Shown here: positions 11,462-21,299 of the stretch, in pieces
Layout: each line of letters begins with the position of its first letter
Position numbering within the stretch: position 1 is the first letter of the stretch
Assembly (NCBI GenBank): GCA_963854835.1
Contig: OY978529.1
Span: 39,118,055-39,182,054 of the forward strand
Reading direction: 5' to 3'
Source: Megamerina dolium
Lineage: Eukaryota; Arthropoda; Insecta; Diptera; Megamerinidae
DNA: 64,000 nt
Notes under the pieces: generated by a model
Told to the model about the DNA's origin: nothing
Databases searched by the model: none
Seen by the model: the letters and a program-made list of their open reading frames with translations, nothing else
Program-made: the position numbers and the translations under genes

Positions 11462-14400
11462 ATATAAATTTTTAGGGATTAGCCGAATCAGACCACTTAT
11501 ATGGGTCCCTTTTCGTCCCTCAAATCGTGTGTTAATTATTTGTTCGGTTGCAGAATTCTTCTACTTCCTTCCTCATAATAACATCACGCGTTATTTCAAG
11601 CATCTCCTTGTGGGGTATGTTCCACATTTCGAGTTCATCAATAAATTGGCGACCCAGTGTGGACATCCTCCTGCTTGCCAATGCAGGACACTGGCACACT
11701 ATGTGCGCCGCTGTCTCTGCCTCTTCCATGCATAATCTGCAAATATCAGCATCCTCCCCATCAACAAGACCCATCTTGCTGAGGTGGTACCTGAAATTGC
11801 CATGCCCAGTTATTAATGCAGTCAACCAGCTTAGAGTCATTCGTCCTAGACTGAGAGCCCTCCCCGATTCACTGCCCTTTGATAGCCTCAACGAAGCCTT
11901 TGCCTGTCTACAAGTAGATAAGTTCTCCCATCTCGTGAGATGAAGTTTCTTTATCCACTCTTCGACCTTTGCCTTCACCGTTCCGCTGCTGAGAGCAACT
12001 ACTGGTTCCGGTCCATAAAATTCAGCTTCAGATCCTTGTCTAGCCAAGGAGTCTGCAGCTTCATTCTGTTCTATACCAATGTGTCCCTTCACCCACATAA
12101 GAGTAATCGCATTACTACGAGCACACCCATTAAGTTTCTGAACACATTCGAGCGCCAACTTAGAAGATACCGTAGGTTGTTGCAGCCGCCTGACCACCGC
12201 CTGGTTATCGAGTGCTAGCAAGATTTTCTTACCTTGCACCTTTCCATCCAGTAGATGGTCCAGCGCATGCATTAGACCTAGCATTTCTGCTTGGTATACC
12301 GATACGTATCTTCCCAGATTCAGAGTGCATGCCAGTCCCAACTCTTTAGAGAAGATTCCAGCACCCGCTCTGCCATCCATTAATGAACCATCTGTAAAAA
12401 TACTGATGTCATTTTCCTCACATACATCATGTGTGAGGCCGTCTTCAATGAGTGTTCTGTGTGACTTTTCAGTCATCTTCAGCCTACCCATTCCCTCCAT
12501 TGGCATCTGCGCCTCCTTTACACTGCTATATAGCAGTGACAGGATGCCCCTGTGCCCCCTCTCTGTGCCGAATCCATACCAATTATTGGTTGTCTTCAGA
12601 CGTAATGCTGTTAATGCCGCTGACTTCATAATATGCAAGTCCAACGGCAGCAGCCCGAGAAAGACTTCCAATGCTTCTACCGGGGTCGTCCGGATAGCTC
12701 CGGTAATCCCAATACAAGCCATTCTTTGTACCCTATCTAACTTGCTTTTCGCGGTCTTTTGGGTGACCTTAGGCCACCAGACCACAGCAGCATATGTTAT
12801 TAAGGGTCTGACCATCGTTGTGTAGATCCAGTGCGCTGCTCTGGGAGTGATTCCCCACATGAGACCGAACACTCTCTTACACTGATGCAATACCCGCTTG
12901 CCCTTCTGAATCTTGTCATCGACGTGACTATTCCAAGTCAGCTTGTTATCCAGGATGACACCTAGATACTTTACTTCCTTGGATACGTTGATGTTCGATC
13001 CAAAAAGCCTAAGAGGGTCTATTGTTAGTCCAGTCCTCCTTTTAGTAAAGAGTACTGTTTCCGACTTACTAGCATTTACAGAGAGACCTTGTTCCGTGCA
13101 CCATCCTTCAACCATTTTGAGTGCACCTCTCATGGTATCATAAATAGTGTCCAGGAACTTACCGCTCACCGTTACCGCTATGTCATCTGCATACCCGACG
13201 GTGTGTATGCCTTTTGAGTCCAGAAGCTGAAGTAGGGAATCGACCGTGATGTTCCAAAGGATGGGCGATAATACTCCCCCCTGTGGACACCCTTTGACTA
13301 CCCTACCTCTGATTCTGTAACTCCCATTTTGAAAGTTTATTGCCCTTTTCCTCAGCATGCTATCCACCCACCTTATAATGGTTGGGCTGACTTCACGAGA
13401 AGCAAGGGCCATCCTTAGCTTATCGAAACCAATCTTATCGAAGGCACCTTCTATATCCATAAAAGTAGACATAGATATCCCTCCACAAGACAGTTCCCTC
13501 TCCGCTACGCGAACGAGTTCGTGCAGGGCCGTTTCAGTGGATTTGCCAGCTCTGTACGCGTGCTGACACCTGCTCAGTGGTTTTGTCAGAAGCGTTGTCC
13601 TTTCCATGTAGTCCGCCAGTACTCCTTCCATACATTTAAGCAGAAAGGAGGTCAAGCTAACCGGCCGGAAAGATTTAGCCTCTGAGTAGTCCCTTTTTCC
13701 CGGCTTTGGAAGAAAGACAACCTTAGTCTCTCTCCATTGAGTCGGGATATATCCTGTAGCCAGGCAAGTAATAAATATTCCCAGAAGCCTGTCTACCAGA
13801 GCTTCTGCTCCCCACTGAAGTAGGGCTGGAAATATCCCATCTGTACCCGCTGTTTTGAATGGAGAGAAACGCTTAATGGCGTTTATCACTCCATCTCTGG
13901 TGACTATCCTTTCAGCTTCCAATCTTTCATTCCTGTTTGCACCCTTGCGGGTGGCTTCCCAAGGATCTTCCGATCTAAAGCTTCCTGGAAAATGCACCTC
14001 CATCAGGTATTTCAGTGACTCTCCGATTGTCTCTGTAAAGGATCCATTCGTTTTGCGAATTAATCCCAACTTTGACACCGGGTCCTTTGATATGATCCTC
14101 TGTAATCTACATACATCGGTCATATCTTGCATATTTGAGCAAAATTCCCTCCACGTTTTCCTTTTACGGTTGCGTAGAGTCTTCTTCAGCTCCCTTTTCT
14201 TTGACTTGTAGTCGTCCCATGCGTTGGGGTCCCCTCTCATGTGACGATTAAAAGCCTTCCTTGTCTCCTTTTTCATGGATTCCAGTTCCCCATTCCACCA
14301 TGGAGTGGGATCTCCTTCGTCCACTACCGTCAGAGGACATGAAGCTTCAAATGCTTTGATCATGGCTGAGCTGATAGCTCTCACCTGATACTCAACATCT

Positions 14401-15194
14401 GCAGTTGTTCTAGGTCTCTTAAACCTCCTTGGCAATAATTCCTCAAGAACTTCGCAGTACCTTGTACAATCCGTTCGTTTCGGTATCCTTACCATTCTAC
14501 AGTCGTTCCTATGTCTTTTATCGGACGTAATCCCAAACTGAATGGCCCTGTGGTCCGACATGGTTAGTCTATCCACAACCCTCCAGTCCAAAATCCTATC
14601 CAACATTTTGACATTCGTCAGAGTAACATCAATAACCTCGCAACGACGTGCGTCGACAAAGGTCGGTTCTGTTCCCCTGTTGGCAACTTGTAGACCAAAT
14701 CTTTCTATAAATTCGAGTAGACACTCTCCTCTATAGTTTTCATTGCTGCTGCCCCACACAGAACTGTGCGCATTGGCATCGCAGCCTAAGATCAGACCAA
14801 CCCCCTTACCATCACAGAATCTCACTAGAGCTTCCACCTCTCTCGAAGGTGGTTCGTCTGGAGAATCGTATGGAAGGTATGCTGATGCGATCATAAATGA
14901 TCCCGCACCGTCACCTATTCTCACTACTGTGAGATCCGGTGAACACAAGTTAGACATTAGAATCGCACGTATCCCATGTCTAACTAAAATGCATGTCCTC
15001 AACTTCCCCTCTGTTTGTGGATAAAACAAAGTGGTCTTTTGTGCAGATAGGCCTTTGATCCTTCCATGAAGAATCCAGGGCTCCTGAACTAGTGCAATGT
15101 CAAGCTCATCCTCATCGAAGCTCCGCACCATCATTGCTGATGCTGCTTTGCTGTGGTGAATATTGAGTTGACACACATTTAGTGGTTCCTGGCG
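11462..15194 (-). mobile_element. LOA/R1-like LINE, 5'-truncated, inserted in a Helentron
   Basis: A 3733 bp insertion bounded by an 11 bp target duplication. Read on the minus strand it has almost no 5' leader, one long ORF2, then a 70 bp 3' untranslated region ending in an AT-rich tail (AAATTTATATA). There is no ORF1. The frame is still open at the 5' junction, so the element was truncated near the beginning of ORF2, as is common in target-primed reverse transcription. An undamaged long frame implies a recent insertion. Confidence 0.85.
11532..15176 (-). CDS. LINE ORF2: endonuclease, reverse transcriptase, RNase H, zinc knuckle
   Basis: A 1214-residue frame without stops encodes the polyprotein that nicks the target DNA and copies the LINE RNA into it. 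In order: an APE-type endonuclease (LVQEPW near residue 30, GCDANAHSSVWG near 135, SDHRAIQF near 207); a reverse transcriptase (TDGIFPALL, LPKPGKRDYSEAKSFRPVSL, GCPQGGVLSP, and the catalytic YADDIAV near 660); an RNase H (IFTDGS, QAEMLG, ALDNQAVV, VKGHIG-IEQNEAADSLAR near 930-1060); and a C-terminal CRLCMEEAETAAHIVCQC knuckle. All key residues are visible. The listed start is a GTG; the frame runs upstream to the element edge without an ATG, so the true start is lost. RNase H plus the C-terminal knuckle suits LOA, R1 or I-group LINEs; the clade is tentative. Confidence 0.85.
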   Translation of the reverse strand: MCQLNIHHSKAASAMMVRSFDEDELDIALVQEPWILHGRIKGLSAQKTTLFYPQTEGKLRTCILVRHGIRAILMSNLCSPDLTVVRIGDGAGSFMIASAYLPYDSPDEPPSREVEALVRFCDGKGVGLILGCDANAHSSVWGSSNENYRGECLLEFIERFGLQVANRGTEPTFVDARRCEVIDVTLTNVKMLDRILDWRVVDRLTMSDHRAIQFGITSDKRHRNDCRMVRIPKRTDCTRYCEVLEELLPRRFKRPRTTADVEYQVRAISSAMIKAFEASCPLTVVDEGDPTPWWNGELESMKKETRKAFNRHMRGDPNAWDDYKSKKRELKKTLRNRKRKTWREFCSNMQDMTDVCRLQRIISKDPVSKLGLIRKTNGSFTETIGESLKYLMEVHFPGSFRSEDPWEATRKGANRNERLEAERIVTRDGVINAIKRFSPFKTAGTDGIFPALLQWGAEALVDRLLGIFITCLATGYIPTQWRETKVVFLPKPGKRDYSEAKSFRPVSLTSFLLKCMEGVLADYMERTTLLTKPLSRCQHAYRAGKSTETALHELVRVAERELSCGGISMSTFMDIEGAFDKIGFDKLRMALASREVSPTIIRWVDSMLRKRAINFQNGSYRIRGRVVKGCPQGGVLSPILWNITVDSLLQLLDSKGIHTVGYADDIAVTVSGKFLDTIYDTMRGALKMVEGWCTEQGLSVNASKSETVLFTKRRTGLTIDPLRLFGSNINVSKEVKYLGVILDNKLTWNSHVDDKIQKGKRVLHQCKRVFGLMWGITPRAAHWIYTTMVRPLITYAAVVWWPKVTQKTAKSKLDRVQRMACIGITGAIRTTPVEALEVFLGLLPLDLHIMKSAALTALRLKTTNNWYGFGTERGHRGILSLLYSSVKEAQMPMEGMGRLKMTEKSHRTLIEDGLTHDVCEENDISIFTDGSLMDGRAGAGIFSKELGLACTLNLGRYVSVYQAEMLGLMHALDHLLDGKVQGKKILLALDNQAVVRRLQQPTVSSKLALECVQKLNGCARSNAITLMWVKGHIGIEQNEAADSLARQGSEAEFYGPEPVVALSSGTVKAKVEEWIKKLHLTRWENLSTCRQAKASLRLSKGSESGRALSLGRMTLSWLTALITGHGNFRYHLSKMGLVDGEDADICRLCMEEAETAAHIVCQCPALASRRMSTLGRQFIDELEMWNIPHKEMLEITRDVIMRKEVEEFCNRTNN

Positions 15195-15205
15195 CGTGTT
15201 AATCT
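15195..15205. repeat. LINE target-site duplication, right copy
   Basis: Exact second copy of CGTGTTAATCT. The Helentron sequence resumes immediately with AAGTGTCAATTATGG. Confidence 0.85.
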
Positions 15206-15779
15206 AAGTGTCAATTATGGTTATTCTAGACAGAAGATTGTAGAAGTTACAGCAGTTTCAATTTAAAAGAAGTACAGACACTTTGTATGGGAGCTACGCT
15301 AGAAAGTAGGCGTGGCTCACCCACTTTTGGCGAGGTTATATAGTAGTATAATATAACTCTATGTGCAAAATATTGTTGTCCCAAGTGGTATATTGTGTGA
15401 GTTATAGCAAGTTAAAGATTTTGAAAATTTCGAGGTTAGTCGCTTTGAATGCTTGGTGTGGGCGTGGTTATTGACCGATGATGCCCAATATCAATCCCCT
15501 CCGTACCCTTGGATCATAGATTACTTATGCCAAATTTCATCGAAATAGCTCAATATTTACTCAAGTTATCGTGCGAACCAGCCAGGTGACAGACGGACGG
15601 ACGGACGGACATCGTTAAATCGAAAATTTAATCGACGCTGATCACGAATATATATCTATGTCTATATCTCCGGAGATTCCTTCAAGTGGACACAAACATC
15701 TGACCGAAATGAATATACCATGCATATTGCATTATGCAGGGTATAATAAAATGTAATGTAAAATAAAATGTAATGTCTT

Positions 15780-16850
15780 TCAGGGGTGATTTCTGAGGAG
15801 TAATGGAGTTATTTGTCAACATACATGTGCTCTTCGTTTGCTTTGTATGGCAACCGCCTTAAGAGGTGCAGATAGCGGGTAAGTAAATTTAGAAGGAATA
15901 TTGAGAAGGTAAAACTAATAAGAGTTGGAGTTATATTTCATCCAGTTTCCTTAACAGATATGATGCCGTTTATAGTTTTTCATGTATTTTTAAGCTCATT
16001 TTGTATGGGCGCCCCCTTAAGCGATGAATATAGAATGTAAGTGTGTTTGAAGAAAATGTTATAATAAAAAAAATAGAAAGGGGACGGTCATTTGTTGTAT
16101 CCGTCTAAGGGCAAACTTGGAATGATGGTAGCATATTATATAAAAATGCCAATTTTGTAAGGAAGTCCCCTTAATGAATGAAAATAGGTGGTAAGCATTT
16201 TTCAGAAAAATGTTGAGAAGTGAAAATTAATAGCTGTCAGTCCTACATTTAACCTCTGTCGAGGCGATTCCATGGCATGTAGGAGACGAATTTTATGAAA
16301 ACATACTTTTGCACTGCGCCCCTAATGAATTGAGACAGGGGGTAAGTATTTTTCAGAAAAATGTTGAGAAGTGAAATTTAATAAGGGTCAGACATATATT
16401 TAACATCTCTCGAGGCGATTCCATGGCGTGTAGGATTCGAATTTTATGAAAACATACTTTTTGCACTGCACCCCCTAATGTATTGAGACAGGGGGTAAGT
16501 ATTTTATGGAAAAATGTTGAGAAGTGAAATTTAGTAAGGTTTAGTCATATATATAATCCCTCTAGCGCCGACTGGATGGAAGGCCTCCTACTGGATGCAG
16601 ATACAGGTAGGTATGTTCCGAAAAAGTATTGGAGATAGAAAATTAATAGGGATCGGTTATACGTTTAATCTCAGTAGGTGCGACTCCAGCGAGCGAATGC
16701 AGTGAATTTTATAAAAAATTTCATTTTGTAAGGGAGCCTCTATTAGGTAGGGTAATAATGTTTCAGAAAAATGTTGAAAAGTGAAAATTAAGAGAGGTCA
16801 GTCATACTTTTGATCCCTCTGGTGGTACGATTTTATAGAGAAATAAAAAG
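15780..16850 (+). repeat. Satellite family A array, right part
   Basis: Six to seven tandem units. Cores lie near 15997, 16148, 16304, 16458 and 16722, about 150 bases apart. A typical unit reads ATGTTGAGAAGTGAAA, GGTCAGTCATAC, CTCTCGAGGCGATTCCATGG, then TTTTGTATGGGCGCCCCCTTAA and GGGTAAGTATT. Units at 16200-16510 are closest to one another. It has no coding potential. Confidence 0.8.
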
Positions 16851-16909
16851 AAATCGATGAAAATTATTTTTCCCAATTTTAAGTCGTGTGGGAATTCGAA
16901 AAAAAATTT

Positions 16910-16945
16910 GAAATTTCGTTCCGGTTGATGACGGAACGAAACTTC
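16910..16945. repeat. 14-base inverted repeat (hairpin)
   Basis: GAAATTTCGTTCCG at 16910-16923 pairs with CGGAACGAAACTTC at 16932-16945 with one mismatch. The inner ten pairs are perfect and the loop is GTTGATGA. It lies just after the family A array. Confidence 0.7.
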
Positions 16946-16959
16946 ATAATTTCTATGAC

Positions 16960-18142
16960 GACGACTATTCACCCAAAAACTATTTCTTCTTCATATTGGG
17001 CAGCCACTTTAATATATACCTACCTGATTTCCTTAACTAAAATTTCAAAATGATAAGGATTCTAGTCAAAAAGTTATATTTTATTCAAATAATTGAAATG
17101 GAATTAATAAAAACCTCTTTTGAATATGCTTCTGTTTGAGTGCTGGTTGTATAAGTAATTCTATTTCAAGGAATGGTTTTAGGCCCATCAAGTACAATTG
17201 ATTCCATTCCAAGTTCGAAATTTAAAAAAATCCTCATAATAATCGCTCTAATGTAGATTTATATATTAAAAGTGGAGTACACAAATGAATGTATGTCCTA
17301 TGGAATTAAGAGAAATAGGTAACAAGTGCTAAGTTATTGAAATTAATTTTTAATACAATATTATCTTCGTTTTTCTTTTCTTTCAACGTATGCGACATGT
17401 GTTACATATAGTTAGTACCTACTACAGAATATATATATTCTCTTAATAGAATTTTTTATGTGTACCAAGTCGTTGATGTATTTTATTAAGGGATTATATT
17501 TTAAAAGACTTTATTGACCGCATGTTTGTGGTTCATCTGAGAATGTGAAATACAACACTACCAGTACCAGTATGTAGAAACGTATAGCTTAGTTCATGAT
17601 AAAGAATATTTAATGGCAATTTCAACAAAACAATTTTAGTAATCCCAAAAATATGCTTGAAATATTTGGCATATTTAAGAAGAAAACACATTCGTATTAT
17701 GAACAAACAAAAAAAAAAAAAAACTTTCAACAACCATAACATAAATTTTTATCATAACCCTACTACATTTAGACAATTAAAAATTCTGAATCGTCTTCAG
17801 TGTGAACATTTCATTTAATTTTCTATTCTGTGTGCTACCGCACAGAATTTGTTTTTGTGAAATTTTTCGTTGCTATCTTTTTACACTCTTATTTGTGCAG
17901 CAGAATTATGTATTTCGAACAAGCGTGCTACCGTCATTGTGGTCACCATTTGTTGGTTAAATTCTTTACCGGCAAAAGTTTTACAGCAGCAGCAGCAGCA
18001 GCAGCAGCAGTACTTATGTAGCTACGATAACATATATAGTATAACCGCTGAACAGCAGCAATAAAACAAACTTCTAACAAAACATTCTTATTGCAGTTTA
18101 TTTTTTGTTTTTTTTTTTCGCCAACTCAAAATTAAAAAATCT
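16960..18142. other. Stretch without recognised genes
   Basis: AT-rich sequence with a (CAG)9 run at 17984-18010. Frames through the CAG run are short (about 60 residues) and do not resemble a known polyglutamine protein. Confidence 0.45.
17984..18010. repeat. (CAG)9 microsatellite
   Basis: Nine perfect CAG units; a few further CAG units occur near 18051-18060. Confidence 0.9.
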
Positions 18143-19708
18143 CCTTACAGTCGGCTGGGGCCGACCAAACTATACCCTGCATATGTAGATTTATATATAA
18201 AAAGTTTATTCGAATATCCAACTATTTATCTTTTATTTCCACTTTTCTAGAAACAATTTTTGCAAATACTACTAATTTACACCCGAAATATGGTTGACTT
18301 TGACGAAGTAAAAGGATTTTAAGATAATTTCGAGGCTTAGTATGGGAGCTATATAAAAAGTGGGCGTGGCTTACCACTTTCTAGTAAATCCAATTAATTT
18401 TTCAATGTTAATCCACACCTTAAATCTCGTTGTTCTACGCTGAAAAGTTTGCAAGTTATGGAGCTTAAAAATTTTAGTTTAATTCCCTCGACTTTGTATG
18501 GGAGACCCAAAAAGGAGTGGGCGTGGCACACTGATTTTATGCCAGTTTATTACCGACTACGATATTAATTTAAGTGTCAATTATGGTTATTCTAGACAGA
18601 AGATTGCCGAAGTTACAGCTGTTTCAATTTAAAATTTGTATGGGGGCTACGATAAACAGTGGGCGTGGTGCGCCCATTTTCTGTGAGCCTAGTTGCTCGT
18701 ACAATACTAATCCATACCTTAAATCTCGTTGTCCTACGCTAAATGGTTTGTAAGTTATGGAGCTTAAAAGTTTTAGTTTAATTCCCTTGACTTTGTATGG
18801 GAGACTCATGAAGGAGTGGGCGTGGCACACTGATTTTCTGCCACATTTTTGCCGACTACGATATTAATCTAAGTGTCAATTATGGTTATTTTAGGCAGAA
18901 TACTGCCGAAGTTACAGCTGTTTCAATTTAAAATTTGTATGGGGGCTACGATAAACAGTGGGCGTGGTGCGCCCATTTTCTGTGATCCTAGTTGCTCGTA
19001 CAATACTAATCCACACCTTAAATATCGTTATTCTACGCTGAATAGTTTGCAAGTTATAACCGGTAACATTTTTTTTAATTTCCGCAACTTTGTATGGGAG
19101 ACCCAAAAAGGAGTGGGCGTGGCACACTTATTTTCTGCCATATTATTTCCGACTGCCATGTTAATCTAAGTGTCAATTATGGTTATTCTGGACAGAAGAT
19201 TGTAGAAGTTACAGCTGTTTCAATTTAAAAGAAGTACAGACACTTTGTATGAGAGCTACGCTAAAAAGTAGGCGTGGCTCAACCACTTTTGGCGAGGTTA
19301 TATAGTAGTATAATATAAGTCTATGTCCCAAATATTGTTGTCCCAAGTGGTATAGTATGTAAGTTGTAGCAAGTTAAAGATTTTGAAAATTCCGAGGTTA
19401 GTCGCTTTGAATGCTTGGTGTGGGCGTGGCTATTGACCGATCATGCCCAATATCAATCCCCTCCGTACTCTTGGATCATAGATTACTTGTGCCAAATTTC
19501 ATCGAAATAGCTCAATATTTACTCAAGTTATCGTGCGAACCAGCCAGGTGACAGACAGACGGACGGACGGACATCGTTAAATCGAAAATTTAATCGACGC
19601 TGATCACGAATATATATCTATGTCTATATCTCCGGAGATTCCTTCAAGTGGACACAAACATCTGACCGAAATGAATATACCATGCATATTGCATTATGCA
19701 GGGTATAA
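18143..19708 (-). mobile_element. Helentron/DINE-1-like element, copy 2, complete
   Basis: An uninterrupted 1566 bp copy of the same family as at 10741. On the minus strand it starts with TTATACCCTGCATAATGC (near 19708) and then has a block with TATCTCCGGAGATTCC-type complement and a (GTCC/GTCT)n run near 19550-19572. It then has seven ~150 bp central repeats, the inverted TATACCCTGCAT (18171-18182 against 19696-19707) and the hairpin GTCGGCTGGGGCCGAC (18150-18165). No protein is encoded. It is the best copy for defining the family in this window. Confidence 0.8.
18331..19260. repeat. Dimeric ~300 bp higher-order repeat in Helentron copy 2
   Basis: Cores TTTGTATGGG lie near 18493, 18636, 18792, 18934, 19089 and 19243. 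They alternate between type a (GGGAGACCCAAAAAGGAGTGGGCGTGGCACA) and type b (GGGGGCTACGATAAACAGTGGGCGTGGTGCG), here quoted in part. Same-type spacing is about 295-301 bases, so the amplified unit is an a-b dimer. Confidence 0.75.
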
Positions 19709-20148
19709 AAACACACTGAAATGATGTACAGAAACTTTTGTGAAACAGTAAAAGAGGAATAAAATCCAATTAATACTAAAATTCAATTGATAAACTAAAT
19801 AAATTTATTGGAAACAAACTTGAAACATTCACTTTTTTTTTTTATTTTTTTAAATAGTTCCTTTTTTAATAAATCCAATGTCATATTCACCGGAGAGTAC
19901 TTTCATCGGTACAACAATAGTCGATCCGATTTTTAAAAGAAATTTCAACGTTTAAAAAATTTGATTCTTTTGTTTTGTTGTTTCTTGGTACATGGTCATT
20001 TATTGAAATACTAATTTCTTTGATTCCGGTCAAGTTTGTAATACAAAAATACACAATAGGTTTGAAAAAGTAAAGTGGAAATTGTTTGAAATGGCACTTT
20101 TATAAAAATAAATATTATTAGTACAAGTTTTTAAATTTTAACCCCTTA
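19709..20148. other. Stretch without recognised genes
   Basis: AT-rich sequence between the Helentron and the SINE; nothing recognised. Confidence 0.45.
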
Positions 20149-20539
20149 GCGGTTGCCGTAACTCAGTGGTTAGTGCGTTGGTCTTCTGACCTGTAGGTCG
20201 TGGGTTCAATCCCCGGCTGAAGCATAACAAAATTTAGTATCGAAAAAATGTTTCTTTCGAACGGTACCCACCTCCCGCAACAATTGGCAATTTTTCCGGC
20301 AATAACAATTTGACAAAAATGCTTCTTAAAAGAGCTCTGTGACAAAACTATGTTAAAGTGATGTCACAAGAGTGCTGCCGTTCGGAACCGGCAAATATAT
20401 GTAGGTCCCTTCTAATGCTGTCCAAATTTAACACGCACAACAGTATTGGAAGAGAAGCTCTTTGGTATCACAATGGGCATTTCTGGCCTAAGTGTGTCCT
20501 CTCAGAGAGGGCAGCCACATAACCTAACCTAACCTAACC
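20149..20539 (+). mobile_element. tRNA-derived SINE, full-length, with (CCTAA)n tail
   Basis: The head resembles a tRNA: an A-box-like TAACTCAGTGGTT at 20159-20171 and a B-box GGTTCAATCCC at 20203-20213, the internal promoter of RNA polymerase III. A body of about 300 bases follows, and the tail reads (CCTAA)3-4 (20520-20539). There is no coding frame of note. Two more copies in the window (29455-29605 and 36600-36845) confirm that it is a dispersed element and not a tRNA gene. No clear target duplication was found for this copy. It would depend on a partner LINE for movement; which one is not evident. Confidence 0.8.
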
Positions 20540-20589
20540 CGTAAGCTCTTTTATATCGTTGAATTTATATATTTCTGTTCCATAACGAG

Positions 20590-21270
20590 TTTCTGTTCCA
20601 TAACTATATATTTTCGCGTACAAAGTGTAAGAAATGCATTCAGCAACATACTTTTGTATGGGAGGTAGACGTTATTTTTATCCGATTCGATCAATTTCCA
20701 AATATGTTCATGAGTTTGTAAAAGAAATCGTATGTTCCTAGTTTCAGCTTGATAGCTTTATGTATTCGAGTGCTAAGTATGACAACATACATACAGAAGC
20801 ATCATTTTGTATGGGAAGCAGGCGTGATTTTTATGCGATCCTACCCATTTTCGAATACTTAATATTTTTATGCGAAAATAAATTTGTATGGAAGATACAT
20901 GTAATTTGTATGTAATTCTGCCCATTTTGGAATATAGCTATTAATTAGTAAATATAACTATATCTACACAGTTTCAATTTGATAACTTTATATTTTCGCG
21001 CACAAAGTGTAAAAACCCCATTTAACAACACACTTTTGTATGGGAGGTAGGTGTAGATTTCATCAGATTACGTACAGTTTCTAATATATCAATTCTGTGA
21101 TTAGAATAACATTTTAAATCAAATTTTTGTTCGATCGCTTTATGTTTTTATGCTTAAAGTGCGAAATCATACATTCAAAAACATAATTTTGTATGTGCAG
21201 TAGGTGTGAATTTCATTCAATTACTCCCATTTTTTAATAATATCAATTATGTGATTAGATTTTTTACAAC
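20590..21270 (+). repeat. ~150 bp satellite family B array
   Basis: Cores CTTTTGTATGGGAGGTAG lie near 20650, 20805, 21030 and 21185 (with a partial at 20882), about 150 bases apart. Between them recur AGTTTCAGCTTGATAGC and ATCCGATT-type blocks. The same family lies in the opposite orientation at 33280-34400 and 62560-63560. Confidence 0.75.
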
Positions 21271-21299
21271 ATATTCCATTTTCTCCAAGCATTTTTTTT

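Larger units (their letters stand above)
10741..15746 (-). mobile_element. Helentron/DINE-1-like element, copy 1, interrupted by a LINE
   Basis: Read on the minus strand, the element begins near 15746 with TTATACCCTGCATAATGC. It continues with a conserved block, a (GTCC)n microsatellite (15590-15612), ~150 bp central repeats, and ends with an inverted copy of the start (TATACCCTGCAT at 10769-10780 against 15734-15745). A perfect hairpin, GTCGGCTGGGGCCGAC (10748-10763), lies just inside the end. Subterminal inverted repeats, a GTCY microsatellite, central tandem repeats and a terminal hairpin match the published layout of DINE-1/Helentron elements of flies; this is known architecture, recalled without a search. 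No Rep/helicase is present, so it is non-autonomous. A LINE occupies 11462-15194. Confidence 0.7.

Noticed and set aside
11388..15024. Many plus-strand frames of 60-170 codons across the LINE
   Set aside because: They are antisense shadows of the intact minus-strand ORF2 and show no domain of their own.
15780..16850. CRISPR-like array of spaced repeats
   Set aside because: Units are degenerate over their whole length with no constant repeat and unique spacer pattern, there are no cas genes, and the context is eukaryotic.
17830..18064. Polyglutamine or polyalanine protein frame over the (CAG)9 run
   Set aside because: The frames are about 60 residues, start in AT-rich DNA and match nothing known; a microsatellite explains them.
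18624..19169. Frames of 70-98 codons on both strands in the Helentron central repeats
   Set aside because: They repeat with the satellite unit and change frame with its phase; no protein family resemblance.
20149..20225. tRNA gene
   Set aside because: A and B boxes are present but the cloverleaf does not close well, and the same head occurs in two other SINE copies, one with target duplications.
20519..20539. Interstitial telomere
   Set aside because: Only three to four CCTAA units, and they lie exactly at the end of the SINE; the other SINE copy has the same tail.
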